From: Lachnospiraceae bacterium
GTDB lineage: Bacteria; Bacillota; Clostridia; Lachnospirales; Lachnospiraceae
Assembly (NCBI GenBank): GCA_017540605.1
Contig: JAFYAS010000023.1
Coordinates: forward strand, 17,357 to 81,356
Length of the DNA stretch: 64,000 nt
Direction: 5' to 3'
Positions 34,140 through 44,191 of the stretch are shown here, in pieces (position 1 is the first letter of the stretch; every line of letters begins with the position of its first letter). The translations under genes and the position numbers were made by a program. Under the pieces are notes generated by a model. That model had not been told where the DNA came from, did not search any database, and saw nothing but the letters and a program-made list of their open reading frames with translations.

Positions 34140-34838
34140 TCAGATATCTTTAACCACTATTGTTGTGAGATAACTTATATTCTCATCCATTTCAAATGCG
34201 CTTTGGTACTGCTTCTCACATTCCATACCACAATGAGAAACTGCCTTCACGCTTATCTGCCCTTTTTCCTCGAGTCGCTTAAGTCTTTCAAGAAGCTTTG
34301 GAAACTGTCTTCCGTTCTTCATAAAGATCTTCGTTCCGGGAAGCTTCAAGGCCTCATCCACATCCCCGGAACCGGGAATAATGTGTATCTCTTCATTTTT
34401 TTCAGCCAGGCTAATATTTAGTGCAGCAGCAGATGCTATAAAAGCAGGTACTCCGCTTATGATCTGACACTCTACACCCTTATCCTTTAATATCTCCGCC
34501 ACATAGGTGTAGGTGGAATAGATGGATGGATCTCCGATAGTGAGAAACGCAATGTCTTCACCGCTTTTACATAACTCAAGGAGAGCAGCTGCGGTATTCC
34601 TGTGATATTCATCAAGAGCCTGTTTATTCATGCTCATGGGAAATTCAAAAGCGACAAGTTTTTTTTCATCTATCTCCGGAAAGCTTTCCTTCACGATCTG
34701 ATAGGCCCTGCATTCTTCCTTCGGTGAAGAAGGGAGTACGATAGTATCGCACTCCCTAATGATCTTTAATGCTTTTATTGTGATAAGCTCCGGTGATCCG
34801 GGTCCAACACCCACACCGTAAAATACTCCTTGCATCAT
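34140..34838 (-). CDS. cbiL: Precorrin-2/cobalt-factor II C20-methyltransferase
   Basis: A 232-aa SAM-dependent tetrapyrrole methylase. It has the N-terminal GVGVGPGSPELITIKAL motif, the FLTIGDPSIYSTYTYV active-site loop and the PAFIASAAALNISLAEKNE region typical of CbiL/CobI, which methylates C20 in corrin-ring synthesis. It is an orphan: no other cobalamin gene is in the window. Its ATG begins directly after the TAG stop of the upstream diguanylate cyclase, so the two are co-transcribed. A second ATG one codon later is an alternative start. Confidence 0.9.
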   Translation of the reverse strand: MMQGVFYGVGVGPGSPELITIKALKIIRECDTIVLPSSPKEECRAYQIVKESFPEIDEKKLVAFEFPMSMNKQALDEYHRNTAAALLELCKSGEDIAFLTIGDPSIYSTYTYVAEILKDKGVECQIISGVPAFIASAAALNISLAEKNEEIHIIPGSGDVDEALKLPGTKIFMKNGRQFPKLLERLKRLEEKGQISVKAVSHCGMECEKQYQSAFEMDENISYLTTIVVKDI

Positions 34839-36701
34839 CTACACACCTTCATAGTACGTCACATAATTGCCCTTAACTTCCTTGCTCTTGTAGGTACAAT
34901 CGTCAGCGCGTTTATAAAGAACCTCGAAGGAATAATCATCATCAGGTCCGTAGAAGGACACTCCCACGCTGACCTCTATCTTTCTTCCCTCGAGCTCGGG
35001 AATATTGATCTCATCAACAGATTTCAAAAATCTCTTGATAACATTCTCGCCACCGGCCTTGGAATAGATTCCCGGTGCAAATACAGCAAATTCATCTCCA
35101 CCAAGACGCATGGAGATGTCATTACCACGGAAGGTATTTCTCATACATTTACCTATGGAAATGATGACCTTGTCGCCAACAGCGTGACCAAACTTATCAT
35201 TGATCGACTTGAACTTGTCCACATCGAGGAGAAGGAACATACCCCCAACACTATCCATAAGGAGCTTTCTGATCTTGCTCTCTCCGCTTCCTCTATTGTT
35301 GATACCGGTCATACGATCAGTCTCCGAAAGGTAGAGAAGCTTCTCACGCATACGACGTTCTTCGTCAATGATCTCCAAAAGCCACAGGATAGTCTCAAGA
35401 TTACCCTCTTCGTCTCTCTCGGCTGCAATAAATCTTCCCCGCGCCCATCGTCCCGTATTGGCAAGGAACTCAATAGTCAGGGAATTGCATTCCTTCATCC
35501 TGTCAGGAAGTGTCCAATAATCAACGAATTCCAAAACCTCTTCCTTCGACCTGTCATCGACGAACTCTTCTATGGATGAAAGCATAACATTTCTTGCATT
35601 GTCGGGACCTGTTCCCACCATCTCATTCATCTTCTCAGAAACACAGCTGATCACCTCGAAGGTATCGCTTTTTAGATGAACCTTGTAAATGGCATAATAA
35701 ACAGATGACATAGCACCGAGATTCACATTGAAATCCTCTGCATCCAGTCTCTTTGATGAAATATTCAAAAGAACGCGGAAAATGATAACAATACCTATGA
35801 TACCGACCAATAGATCTACCAATATGAATAATACTATACTTTTTAATATACGATTGGATTCTACTATGGAAAATGCAAACCATCCGCCACCCATAGCTTC
35901 AGAGAATACAATGAAATCACCCTTGCTTGTAGAATAACCGAAACGAGACTTGTTACCGCTTATGATAGTTTCTGCGAAGCTCTTTTTTGATTCACTGTCC
36001 CCGTTGAGATAATTCTTGCCGAGCTCAGCGTTCTCAGAATGGGTAACTATGGTTCCATCCTCATCTATGATTCCCACTCTGCAATCAGAATTAGCCTTCA
36101 TAAGAGCCTCTGTTTCTCTCTGAAGATCATTCATATTGAAATCAATGGCAAGCACGCTTTCTCCGTCATCAAGAAGCTTTGCGATGGTCATAGTAATATT
36201 GCCGGTACGAGAATCAATATATGGAGCCACATATACGATCACTCCCTTGGCAGCTATAGCCTCCTTGTACCAAGGACGCTCCTTCGGTTCATAGTCATCA
36301 TCGGGGATCCAGCCAACTCCATCAATAAAATTCCCGTCGATCAATCCATAGAGTCCTTCTGTCTTATCCGCAATATTCTCATCAAGAGAGTTCATCTCTC
36401 TGACAAAAAAAGCTTTGAGAGTCTCAAAATCATCTCCATCGGCAAGCATACGTTCAATATTGTCGGCCGCTGAATCTATACAACGCACACCATCCTGAAG
36501 AAAGCCCTTAAAAACTGCAGAATACTCTGACATCTCAATAGTTCCAAGGTTGTTGGTATTCTCGGTAGCAAGCTTGACCATCATAGAGAAATTGGCAAAA
36601 ACAATACACAAAAAAATGATTGGAACAAGTATATACGGAATGATATGCTTCCAACCCAATCGATTAAATATATCCCTTGCTGTCCTTCTTTTTCCTGACA
36701 T
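34839..36701 (-). CDS. dCache-containing diguanylate cyclase
   Basis: A 620-aa membrane sensor. TM1 lies at about 20-40, a large extracytoplasmic dCache sensor at about 45-280 (WYKEAIAAKGVIVYVAPYID, NGDSESKKSF), and TM2 at about 285-310. A linker or PAS-like segment follows, then a C-terminal GGDEF domain. The active site RLGGDEF is intact, with an RGND inhibitory site five residues before it, so feedback-controlled cyclic di-GMP synthesis is expected. The start at 36701 has GGGAGG 6 bases upstream; the longer frame has no such site. The cbiL-like gene follows without a gap. Confidence 0.93.
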   Translation of the reverse strand: MSGKRRTARDIFNRLGWKHIIPYILVPIIFLCIVFANFSMMVKLATENTNNLGTIEMSEYSAVFKGFLQDGVRCIDSAADNIERMLADGDDFETLKAFFVREMNSLDENIADKTEGLYGLIDGNFIDGVGWIPDDDYEPKERPWYKEAIAAKGVIVYVAPYIDSRTGNITMTIAKLLDDGESVLAIDFNMNDLQRETEALMKANSDCRVGIIDEDGTIVTHSENAELGKNYLNGDSESKKSFAETIISGNKSRFGYSTSKGDFIVFSEAMGGGWFAFSIVESNRILKSIVLFILVDLLVGIIGIVIIFRVLLNISSKRLDAEDFNVNLGAMSSVYYAIYKVHLKSDTFEVISCVSEKMNEMVGTGPDNARNVMLSSIEEFVDDRSKEEVLEFVDYWTLPDRMKECNSLTIEFLANTGRWARGRFIAAERDEEGNLETILWLLEIIDEERRMREKLLYLSETDRMTGINNRGSGESKIRKLLMDSVGGMFLLLDVDKFKSINDKFGHAVGDKVIISIGKCMRNTFRGNDISMRLGGDEFAVFAPGIYSKAGGENVIKRFLKSVDEINIPELEGRKIEVSVGVSFYGPDDDYSFEVLYKRADDCTYKSKEVKGNYVTYYEGV

Positions 36702-36801
36702 TGAATCCTCCCAAGAATACAAGCAACGAACGCTTGCCCCTCATAATTCACAGATAGAATAATTATACTTCATAACACCTATAATTACAATAGTGAAAGC
36801 C

Positions 36802-36827
36802 AAAAAAGGCACCATCTATGCGGTGTC
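36802..36827 (-). terminator. Terminator overlapping the end of the DMT gene
   Basis: GACACC and GGTGCC pair with one mismatch around an 8-base loop, followed by six U on the minus strand. The left arm covers the last codons of the transporter gene. Confidence 0.6.
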
Positions 36828-37685
36828 TTTTCTGTTCCTCTCCCACCTGATAAATGCCACTCCTATGATGATCACATATCCCACGATACTCATGGGAACA
36901 GGTATCTCATCAAGGAAGAGCATCCCCCAGATAGCAGCAAATACTACCTGCATATAGTCGAACACAGAAATATCCTTTGCAGGAGCGAATTTATAAGCAG
37001 TCGTGATGGAGAATTGTCCGATGGATGCACCGATACCTGCAAGTATCAGACATCCAAGCTGCCAAAGCGCCATATGATGATAATCAAAGATCAAAAACGG
37101 CAGAGTCACAAGACAGGAAAAAACTGAGAAACACATCACGATCACAGGAGTTCTCTCCTTCTTTTTTCCAAGTCTTCTCACAAATACGTAAGCCGTACCT
37201 GCACCAAATCCTCCATATGCACCTAAAAGCGCGGGAACAACCGCGATATTGGTAGTAGGTCTGATTATAAACAAAGCTCCGATAAAAGCGATGATAGTTG
37301 CTATGATATCAAGCTTTGAAGGAACCTCTTTAAGAAGAGGGATCGATACAAGGATCGCAAAAAAAGGAGAAAGCTTGTTGAGCATATTGGCATCCGCTAT
37401 ACCAAGCCTGTCTATAGCGTAGAAATTGGCGATAAGTCCTGAGGTTCCGAAAAGGCACCTGAAAAATATATCTCCCCAGTTTCCCTTTCCTACCTTGAAG
37501 CCATCCTCCGATCTTACTAAAGTGACAAAAGCGACCACAGCAGCAAATGCATTTCTGAAAAAAGCCTTCTGCATAGTAGGCAGATCCCCTGATATCCTCA
37601 CAAAAAATGTCATCAGAGAAAAGCCAAAGGCCGCAAAGATAACGCACATTATTCCCTTTGTATGATCATTTAGCTTCTTAAACAT
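36816..37685 (-). CDS. DMT superfamily (EamA) transporter
   Basis: A 289-aa integral membrane protein with ten predicted helices in two EamA repeats (HTKGIMCVIFAAFGFSLMTF and APAKDISVFDYMQVVFAAIW). Members export metabolites such as amino acids; the substrate is not readable. The ATG at 37685 overlaps the uvrC stop as TGATG, with GAGGAAG upstream, so translation is coupled to uvrC. The following hairpin with U6 ends the long operon that starts with the two-component regulator genes. Confidence 0.92.
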   Translation of the reverse strand: MFKKLNDHTKGIMCVIFAAFGFSLMTFFVRISGDLPTMQKAFFRNAFAAVVAFVTLVRSEDGFKVGKGNWGDIFFRCLFGTSGLIANFYAIDRLGIADANMLNKLSPFFAILVSIPLLKEVPSKLDIIATIIAFIGALFIIRPTTNIAVVPALLGAYGGFGAGTAYVFVRRLGKKKERTPVIVMCFSVFSCLVTLPFLIFDYHHMALWQLGCLILAGIGASIGQFSITTAYKFAPAKDISVFDYMQVVFAAIWGMLFLDEIPVPMSIVGYVIIIGVAFIRWERNRKDTA

Positions 37686-39517
37686 CAATCTTCCTCATGA
37701 AAAAATCTATATATATTTTCAGCAACCTCTGCTGTGATCTTGGAGCATTTTTTAAGCTCCGAAGCGGAAGCATTCCTTATGCCCTCCACATCCTTGAAGT
37801 GATGCATCAATTCTCTTCTTCTTTCCGGTCCCACACCCTTGATATCATCAAGTATTGACTTTACCTGGGATTTGTCTCGAAGTTGCTTGTGATAGGTGAT
37901 AGCAAATCGGTGTGTCTCGTCCTGTATCCTTGTCACAAGGTTGAAGGCCTCACTCTTTTTAGGAAAATCAACCTCTTCATTGTTGTAATACAGGCCTCTT
38001 GTCCTGTGATTATCATCCTTCACCATGCCCACTACTTTTACGTTGAGCTTTAGCTCTTCAAGCACCTTTAGGGCAATATTTACCTGTCCCTTTCCACCGT
38101 CCATCAGTAAAAGATCGGGCAGTATATCAAAGCGCTTATCCGTAAATCGTCTTGTCAAAACCTCTTCCATGCTCTTGTAATCATCGGGTCCGGTCACGGT
38201 ACGAAGCTTAAACTTTCTGTAGTCACTCTTTTTAGCTCGTCCATTTTCAAAAACCACCATAGAGGCAACGGAATTGGTTCCGCTTATATGGGAGATATCG
38301 AAGGATTCCATGCGATTTAGGCCCGTAAGTCCCAAAAGGTCCTCCATTTCTTTAACTGCACCTAGTGTCTTTTCCTCCCGTCGCTTGATCTTTTCAAGAT
38401 CCTGCTTAAGGATCATCTCGGCATTTTCATGGGCAAGCTCCATAAGTCTCACCTTTTCACCCCTTTTGGGAGCAATGATATGGACCTTGCTTTCAAGCCT
38501 TCCGGAAAGCCAATCCTCTATGACCTGATGTTCAAATATCTCCTCCTCGATAAGTATCTCTTTGGGAATGTAGGGTGTTCCGGAATAATATTGCTTCATA
38601 AAGGCATTTAAGATATCCGACGCGTTCTCACCCTCACTGCCCCTCATATGAAAATGCTCTCTTCCGAGTATTTTACCCTCTCTCACAAAAAATGCAACCA
38701 CTACCGCTTCCTTCTCATTCATAGCTATAGCTATCACATCTCTGTCAGATGAATCGGAGCTTGTGATCCTCTGCTTTCCTGTCACGTGCATGATACTGTC
38801 TATCAGATCTCTGTATTCTGCCGCCTCTTCAAATTCCAGCTCTGAAGCCGCCTTATTCATCTTCTCTTGAAGCTCGGAAAGAACAGGCTTATAGCCTCCC
38901 TCCAAAAATGCAAGCACCTTATTTACATTTTCCCTGTAGGTCTCTTCGCTTATCAATCCCTGACAGGGTGCATCACATTGGTGTATCTGATGATAAAGGC
39001 AGGGTCTTGATTTTCCAATATCTCTAGGGAGTACACGGTCACAGGAGCGTATGTGATAAAGCTTTTTCAAAAGATCAATGGTATCCTTGACTGCCGCCGC
39101 AGAGGTAAACGGGCCATAATACTTACACTTGTCTCTCTTCATTTGTCTCGAGAGCATGATCCGCGGAAATGCTTCATCTACTGTGATCTTTATAAAAGGA
39201 TAGGTCTTGTCATCCTTTAGCATGGTATTGTAGCGGGGGGAATGCTCCTTGATAAGATTGTTCTCAAGAACAAGAGCCTCAAGCTCGGAATCAGTCACAA
39301 TGTACTCAAAATAGGCGATATTCGCCACCATCTTCTCTATCTTCGGAGTTCTTGTCCTGCTACTCTGAAAATACTGTCTGACACGGTTCTTTAGCTTTAT
39401 CGCCTTTCCCACATAAATGATGGAATCATCCTTTGCATGCATAAGATAAACTCCCGGTTTTTCCGGGAGTTTTTTAAGTTCTTCTTCAAAATTGAAATCT
39501 GATGCTTTGTTATCCAT
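37685..39517 (-). CDS. uvrC: UvrABC excision nuclease subunit C
   Basis: A 610-aa nucleotide-excision-repair nuclease. It has the N-terminal GIY-YIG domain (PGVYLMHAKDDSIIYVGKAI) for the 3' cut, a UvrB-binding UVR motif (MNKAASELEFEEAAEYRDLI), the RNase H-like endonuclease domain for the 5' cut (LLLMDGGKGQVNIAL) and C-terminal helix-hairpin-helix motifs (DIKGVGPERRRELMHHF). The ATG at 39517 is used here; a TTG six codons upstream (39535) has a better-placed AAGGTGA and may be the real start. It lies at the end of the VWA/MoxR block, an unusual partner. Confidence 0.95.
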   Translation of the reverse strand: MDNKASDFNFEEELKKLPEKPGVYLMHAKDDSIIYVGKAIKLKNRVRQYFQSSRTRTPKIEKMVANIAYFEYIVTDSELEALVLENNLIKEHSPRYNTMLKDDKTYPFIKITVDEAFPRIMLSRQMKRDKCKYYGPFTSAAAVKDTIDLLKKLYHIRSCDRVLPRDIGKSRPCLYHQIHQCDAPCQGLISEETYRENVNKVLAFLEGGYKPVLSELQEKMNKAASELEFEEAAEYRDLIDSIMHVTGKQRITSSDSSDRDVIAIAMNEKEAVVVAFFVREGKILGREHFHMRGSEGENASDILNAFMKQYYSGTPYIPKEILIEEEIFEHQVIEDWLSGRLESKVHIIAPKRGEKVRLMELAHENAEMILKQDLEKIKRREEKTLGAVKEMEDLLGLTGLNRMESFDISHISGTNSVASMVVFENGRAKKSDYRKFKLRTVTGPDDYKSMEEVLTRRFTDKRFDILPDLLLMDGGKGQVNIALKVLEELKLNVKVVGMVKDDNHRTRGLYYNNEEVDFPKKSEAFNLVTRIQDETHRFAITYHKQLRDKSQVKSILDDIKGVGPERRRELMHHFKDVEGIRNASASELKKCSKITAEVAENIYRFFHEED

Positions 39518-39546
39518 AGGGTTACTATACCACAAGAAGTATCACC

Positions 39547-42372
39547 TTACAACCCATCCCTCTCCTGCTTTTTCTTAAGAAGAGCATTGGTATCGAGTCC
39601 TGTCTTTTTCGGTTGCTCTTTTGCTTTCTTCTTTGTCTCTTTCTTTTGCTCTGCATTCTTAGGAGAAATATCCGTTTTCTCTTTAACTTTCTCAGAGACA
39701 ATGGTCTCAACCTTTATAGGCTCTTCAGCAATCTTTGAAGCTCCTTCCTTGATCTTCTTACTCTTTTTTTCAGGCTTCTTCAGATCAACCTTTTTGACCA
39801 CAGCATTCACCTTTTTAGCAACAGGTGCAAAAAGCTCCACATTCAATCTTCTCTCAATGATATCTATCATGATTAGGATAAGAGCAAGCATCAAAAGCCA
39901 GTCTGAGATATTTGCCTGTACCTTTGTCTTTACATTGATAGGCTTAAATACAGTATCATCTACAGTGAGCTCCTTGCCACCCACTAAGGTTACAAGCTTA
40001 TCCATATTCTCGGCGCTGTCGTAGAAGCGATACTCTGCAGAATACTGAAATGCTGTGGCAGTATTTAAGTTTCTCACCACCTTGTCACCTGACTTGTTGA
40101 CTATGGCGATATTGTATATACCGAGCTCAGAAAGCTTGATATCAGTCTCAAACTGTCCCGGAGTCTTTGCGTCAAGAGTAAAGGTCTGCTTATTGCCATT
40201 CTCATCTGTGGCAACAGCCTCAACCTTTGTATTGGCATCATAATCCTTCGTGCTGTAGCTTATATGGGCAGTACTTCCTTTGCCGCTTACCTCTACCTGA
40301 TCACTTCCCACTTCAGTATCGGAAATGGTATAGTCGATCACATTTCTCAAAAATCCCGGATATCCTTCCCATCCGGAGAAGTTTCCACTCCACTCTCCTG
40401 TCACATCTGTCGTCCAGGCAACCGTCTTTCCAAGACCATACTGCCAGGTAGCAAGTATGGGATCATCTTTGTGGGATACCAAAACTGAAGTGGCAGTTGG
40501 CTTCTTGGTGGTAGCAATATATCCAAGGAGGCTTGGAGAGCCATCCTTTAGCCCGCCTATCATAGGGCTGTCTGCCGTGATCGCAGGGGTGAATTCTTCG
40601 TTTATCAAATATTCCTTGGTCGCCAAAAATACTTCCTTTGCAAATATCCTTGGAAGTCCGTTGTTGATATCTGTGTAATAATATCTTCCGCCACAGGCAT
40701 TGGCAAGCCTCTGCATAAGACCGGTATCTGAGGATTCTCCCACCGCAACTGTTGAAAGAGTGATACCGTCATCCTTTATTCCGTTTGTTATAGCATCAAA
40801 CTCCTGAAAGGTATCCTCTCCATCCGTTAAAAGGATGATATGCTTTATTGCAGCATCTGATTCCTTCATCTTTTTATATGCTTCATTTAAAGCGGGATAA
40901 ATGCTTGTTCCGCCTCTGATCTCTATCCTTCCTATTGCTTCGGAAACCTTATCCCTGTCACTTGCAAGGGTTGGTTCCTGAACCCAGGTATAAGAATCAT
41001 CAAAGGCCAAAACAGAAACCTCATCTGTGTCACGAAGGTTATCAAGTGCTTTTATTGCGGCATTCTTTGCCAGATCCAGGGCGGTGACATTGGTCGCATC
41101 CTTGGAGGTTGCCATCATACTGCCCGAATGATCGATGACCATGCACATGCTCATCTTGGGGATGCTTCTTTCTCCCTCAAGGTCCACATTTACGGGAGAA
41201 AGCTTTTCAAGTACCGAATCTCTCCATCCACCGAGAGCAAATGCATTGTCTCCTCCGATAAAAAGAATACCCCCTGCATAATCCTTCACATAGCTTTCAA
41301 GATTGTCTAGAAACTCTTTTTTGAGATCATCAATGTGAACATTCTCTATGATGATGCTCTTATACTCCATCATATCATTCAAGGTCCTTGGTACACCTGT
41401 GGGAGTGATCTTGTCATAGTCCACTCCACCTGCGTCCAAAGCCTTTGTAAACTCTTCACTCTCACCGGCGGCACCCTCTATCACAAGCACCTTGTCCTTG
41501 CTCTCAACCTGGGCATAGGCCGAATATTCATTGTTTAAGGAAATGCTGTCCTTAGAAGCGATCACCTCAACTCTGTAATTCCTAAAGCCAGTCTCGTCTG
41601 CCTCGTCGTAGAATACATACTGATTCTCACCTACAGAAAGCTTTACATTTTCCGAGCCCTTAAGTGTCCTTCCGGAAAACAGCCTGATCTCTGCATCAGT
41701 CTCCACATTGCTGATGACCGATACAGTTACAGCATACTTGTCCCCTATCCTGATGGTTTCGGGAACCTTGAGATCATCTACATAGACCTCGTCACTTTTT
41801 TCAGTATCAAGCTTTAACACATCAAGCTCGATACCCTGTGCCTCAAGGCTTCCCGCCATATTAAGCATGCTTCCTTCATTCTCTATACCATCGGAAATGA
41901 GAACTAGTCTTTTTGCCGATCCCTCCGGATAAAGAGACATCGCAGACGCTATGGCACTCTCGATATTGGTAGCCGTCTTTTGAGGTGTGGTCTCAAGTCC
42001 TGTAAATATCTTCTTGTCCGTCATGAACTGTTCAACCTTGCTGTCGGAACCGAAGGCCACTATTCCCATCTCGTTCTTTTCAGGCATGGAGCTGATCTGC
42101 TTCTCAAGAAAACGCTCCATATCGGACATATTTGATGTCATACTGTCAGACACGTCCACAAGAAAAACAGTTGATACCCTATCTCTCACGCGATTTAAAG
42201 ATATACCCGAAAATGCGAGCACCAAAAGGAGAAGGATAAACATCCTTACTGCCGTATATTTATTTTTCTTTGTCTTACTCTTTGACCTCATTTTCCCTGA
42301 CAGAAAAAATATCAGGATAGCAAGAGGAATAAAGAGAAGTAGCGCCAAGGGACGCTCAAAAGAAATACGCAT
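39547..42372 (-). CDS. Membrane protein with two VWA domains and a GATase-like domain
   Basis: A 941-aa protein. Two N-terminal helices (residues 8-24 and 40-60) precede a first VWA domain with the metal site DVSDSMTSN (about 72-200). Beta domains and a ThuA/GATase1-like segment (KDYAGGILFIGGDNAFALGG) follow, then a second VWA domain with DHSGSMMATS (about 405-590). A further beta region, a TM helix at about 828-846 and a long Lys/Glu-rich cytoplasmic tail complete it. VWA domains with DxSxS bind Mg2+ and protein partners. BatA/BatB-like proteins usually carry one VWA, so two are unusual. It starts 11 bases after the BatA-like gene. Confidence 0.85.
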   Translation of the reverse strand: MRISFERPLALLLFIPLAILIFFLSGKMRSKSKTKKNKYTAVRMFILLLLVLAFSGISLNRVRDRVSTVFLVDVSDSMTSNMSDMERFLEKQISSMPEKNEMGIVAFGSDSKVEQFMTDKKIFTGLETTPQKTATNIESAIASAMSLYPEGSAKRLVLISDGIENEGSMLNMAGSLEAQGIELDVLKLDTEKSDEVYVDDLKVPETIRIGDKYAVTVSVISNVETDAEIRLFSGRTLKGSENVKLSVGENQYVFYDEADETGFRNYRVEVIASKDSISLNNEYSAYAQVESKDKVLVIEGAAGESEEFTKALDAGGVDYDKITPTGVPRTLNDMMEYKSIIIENVHIDDLKKEFLDNLESYVKDYAGGILFIGGDNAFALGGWRDSVLEKLSPVNVDLEGERSIPKMSMCMVIDHSGSMMATSKDATNVTALDLAKNAAIKALDNLRDTDEVSVLAFDDSYTWVQEPTLASDRDKVSEAIGRIEIRGGTSIYPALNEAYKKMKESDAAIKHIILLTDGEDTFQEFDAITNGIKDDGITLSTVAVGESSDTGLMQRLANACGGRYYYTDINNGLPRIFAKEVFLATKEYLINEEFTPAITADSPMIGGLKDGSPSLLGYIATTKKPTATSVLVSHKDDPILATWQYGLGKTVAWTTDVTGEWSGNFSGWEGYPGFLRNVIDYTISDTEVGSDQVEVSGKGSTAHISYSTKDYDANTKVEAVATDENGNKQTFTLDAKTPGQFETDIKLSELGIYNIAIVNKSGDKVVRNLNTATAFQYSAEYRFYDSAENMDKLVTLVGGKELTVDDTVFKPINVKTKVQANISDWLLMLALILIMIDIIERRLNVELFAPVAKKVNAVVKKVDLKKPEKKSKKIKEGASKIAEEPIKVETIVSEKVKEKTDISPKNAEQKKETKKKAKEQPKKTGLDTNALLKKKQERDGL

Positions 42373-42383
42373 TACCTATCCCC

Positions 42384-44189
42384 TTATGATTGATAAATAT
42401 AGACTGCCCACTCCAAAACAACAGTGAACAGCAATAATAATATAAATAAATTCCGAAGCTCTTTTCCGCCTGAAGGAGTCACATCATTTCCGGCTTCTCC
42501 GCCTTTTACGCTCTCTCCTGCTGCCACATCGGATTCCTCCTTGACTGGAAAGCTTGCATAGACAAGGCTTTCATTCGTGCCGTCCTCAGTCTCCTGGCTC
42601 ACAGTATAGACACCCTTCATATCAGTATCCGTGTATACCTTGGATACCAAGCCTTTATCGATCTCAGAAACCTTTCCGTCCGGCTTTTTTACAGACATAT
42701 TGGAATCGCTTCTCGAATAGAGCTTAATTTTTTCTCCTGTCATGATCTGGCAATTATCGGTCAGTCCCGCCTCAAGAGTATAATTCACTATATTGTAGAT
42801 AAGCATGGGAAATTCAGGCTTTAAAGCCACATCTGAGCTATGGATATCAAAGCCAAGAGTCACTATCCTTCTCTTTCCGTCTTCACCGTAATAACCACAG
42901 CAATCGTCGCCGTTATTTAGATAGCCCATGGCCCAGGCAGGTCTTTTAAAGATCAGGGAATGATTTACTCCCACCTCAGCTTTTTCAAGATAGTTTGAAA
43001 GCTCAGACTTTGAAAATGTGATAAGGGAGTTTTCAATACTTCCCTCTACTCCCAGACCTTCCGCGCCCTCCGGATTGATATAGAGCACGCTTCCCGGAAG
43101 ATCGAATTCATCGGGAACAACAGAATCAAAAATATAGAGGTCGTAGCTTTCATTTTTCCCGATAACCGACAGATCCGTTGTCTTAAATACATCAAGTCTT
43201 CCAACGGAATTAAGTGCCTTCTCCAAAAATGTATTTCCCGCTGTCACGAGCAGTACTCTTTTTCCGCTGTTTTCCGTAACTATACAACCTGATTTATTGT
43301 CATCGGCAAGATAGTCCTTGTTGTTGACCTCGGCCTCTATCAGTTCTCCCCTAAAATCTATATCCTCAAAATATACTACCTGCGAGGAGTTGGCAGGAAC
43401 ACTTATACTCTTTATATCAAGGATCTGACCGTCTCCGTAAAGATTCACCTCGATGGTGGTATCATCACTTGCAAAATTGTCGATCTTGGCAAGTACAGTG
43501 AGCTTTCCATTTTCCTTTATGCCGTAATTGACATATTCCACTGCATAGTTTTTTCCTTCTGAATATAGATTGATCACATCTGCAGTCAGATCATTAAGTG
43601 TCACCGGTGTATCTGTGAATATCGTCACTCCATACCTTGACCAATTACTTGCAAGGGATTTAACGATTGCCGCTGCTTCATCCGCATCCCCGGTAAGTGC
43701 GGTCTGCTTTATATCATCTATGGCCTGCTTTACACTTCTTTTATCAATGGCATTGGAGAGCACCACCTGTCCACCGCCGGTTGTCTTTAGCAACGTGATC
43801 TCACAGTTATCATTTAAGCTGTCTACATAAGATCTTGCTCTTTTTTTCGCCTCATCAAGCCTTGTGACCTCGTCCTTATAGATATAGCCCATACTGGCGC
43901 TGTCATCTATGACTATCACTGCCTCTTTATAATCACCGCCACCTTTTTTAAGTACCGGTGCCATAAGTGCAGCGATCAAAAATAGCACTGTAAGTATCTG
44001 CAGATACATCAATATATTGTTTTTGAACTTTTCCCAGGGTGTGGTTGCTTCGGTATTCTTTATCGCCTCTCTCCACAGATATGTGGAGGATACCGTGATA
44101 TCCTTGCCCTTCTGCTTCAAAACATAGAGCAATACGATAAGGGGCACCAGCACGATAAAGGCTACCGGCCACAGCTTTGATATGATCAT
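42384..44189 (-). CDS. BatA-type VWA-domain membrane protein
   Basis: A 601-aa protein with the BatA N-terminus: a helix (WPVAFIVLVPLIVLLYVLKQ), a cytoplasmic loop with WREAIKNTEATTPWEK, and a second helix at about 60-80. A VWA domain with VIDDSASMGY (about 93-230), an extracytoplasmic beta-rich part and a C-terminal TM helix follow. The fourth Ser/Thr position of the MIDAS is not obvious. It begins 2 bases after the DUF58 stop, with GAGGAAATA upstream, and belongs to the MoxR/DUF58/VWA unit. Confidence 0.85.
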   Translation of the reverse strand: MIISKLWPVAFIVLVPLIVLLYVLKQKGKDITVSSTYLWREAIKNTEATTPWEKFKNNILMYLQILTVLFLIAALMAPVLKKGGGDYKEAVIVIDDSASMGYIYKDEVTRLDEAKKRARSYVDSLNDNCEITLLKTTGGGQVVLSNAIDKRSVKQAIDDIKQTALTGDADEAAAIVKSLASNWSRYGVTIFTDTPVTLNDLTADVINLYSEGKNYAVEYVNYGIKENGKLTVLAKIDNFASDDTTIEVNLYGDGQILDIKSISVPANSSQVVYFEDIDFRGELIEAEVNNKDYLADDNKSGCIVTENSGKRVLLVTAGNTFLEKALNSVGRLDVFKTTDLSVIGKNESYDLYIFDSVVPDEFDLPGSVLYINPEGAEGLGVEGSIENSLITFSKSELSNYLEKAEVGVNHSLIFKRPAWAMGYLNNGDDCCGYYGEDGKRRIVTLGFDIHSSDVALKPEFPMLIYNIVNYTLEAGLTDNCQIMTGEKIKLYSRSDSNMSVKKPDGKVSEIDKGLVSKVYTDTDMKGVYTVSQETEDGTNESLVYASFPVKEESDVAAGESVKGGEAGNDVTPSGGKELRNLFILLLLFTVVLEWAVYIYQS

Positions 44190-44191
44190 TT

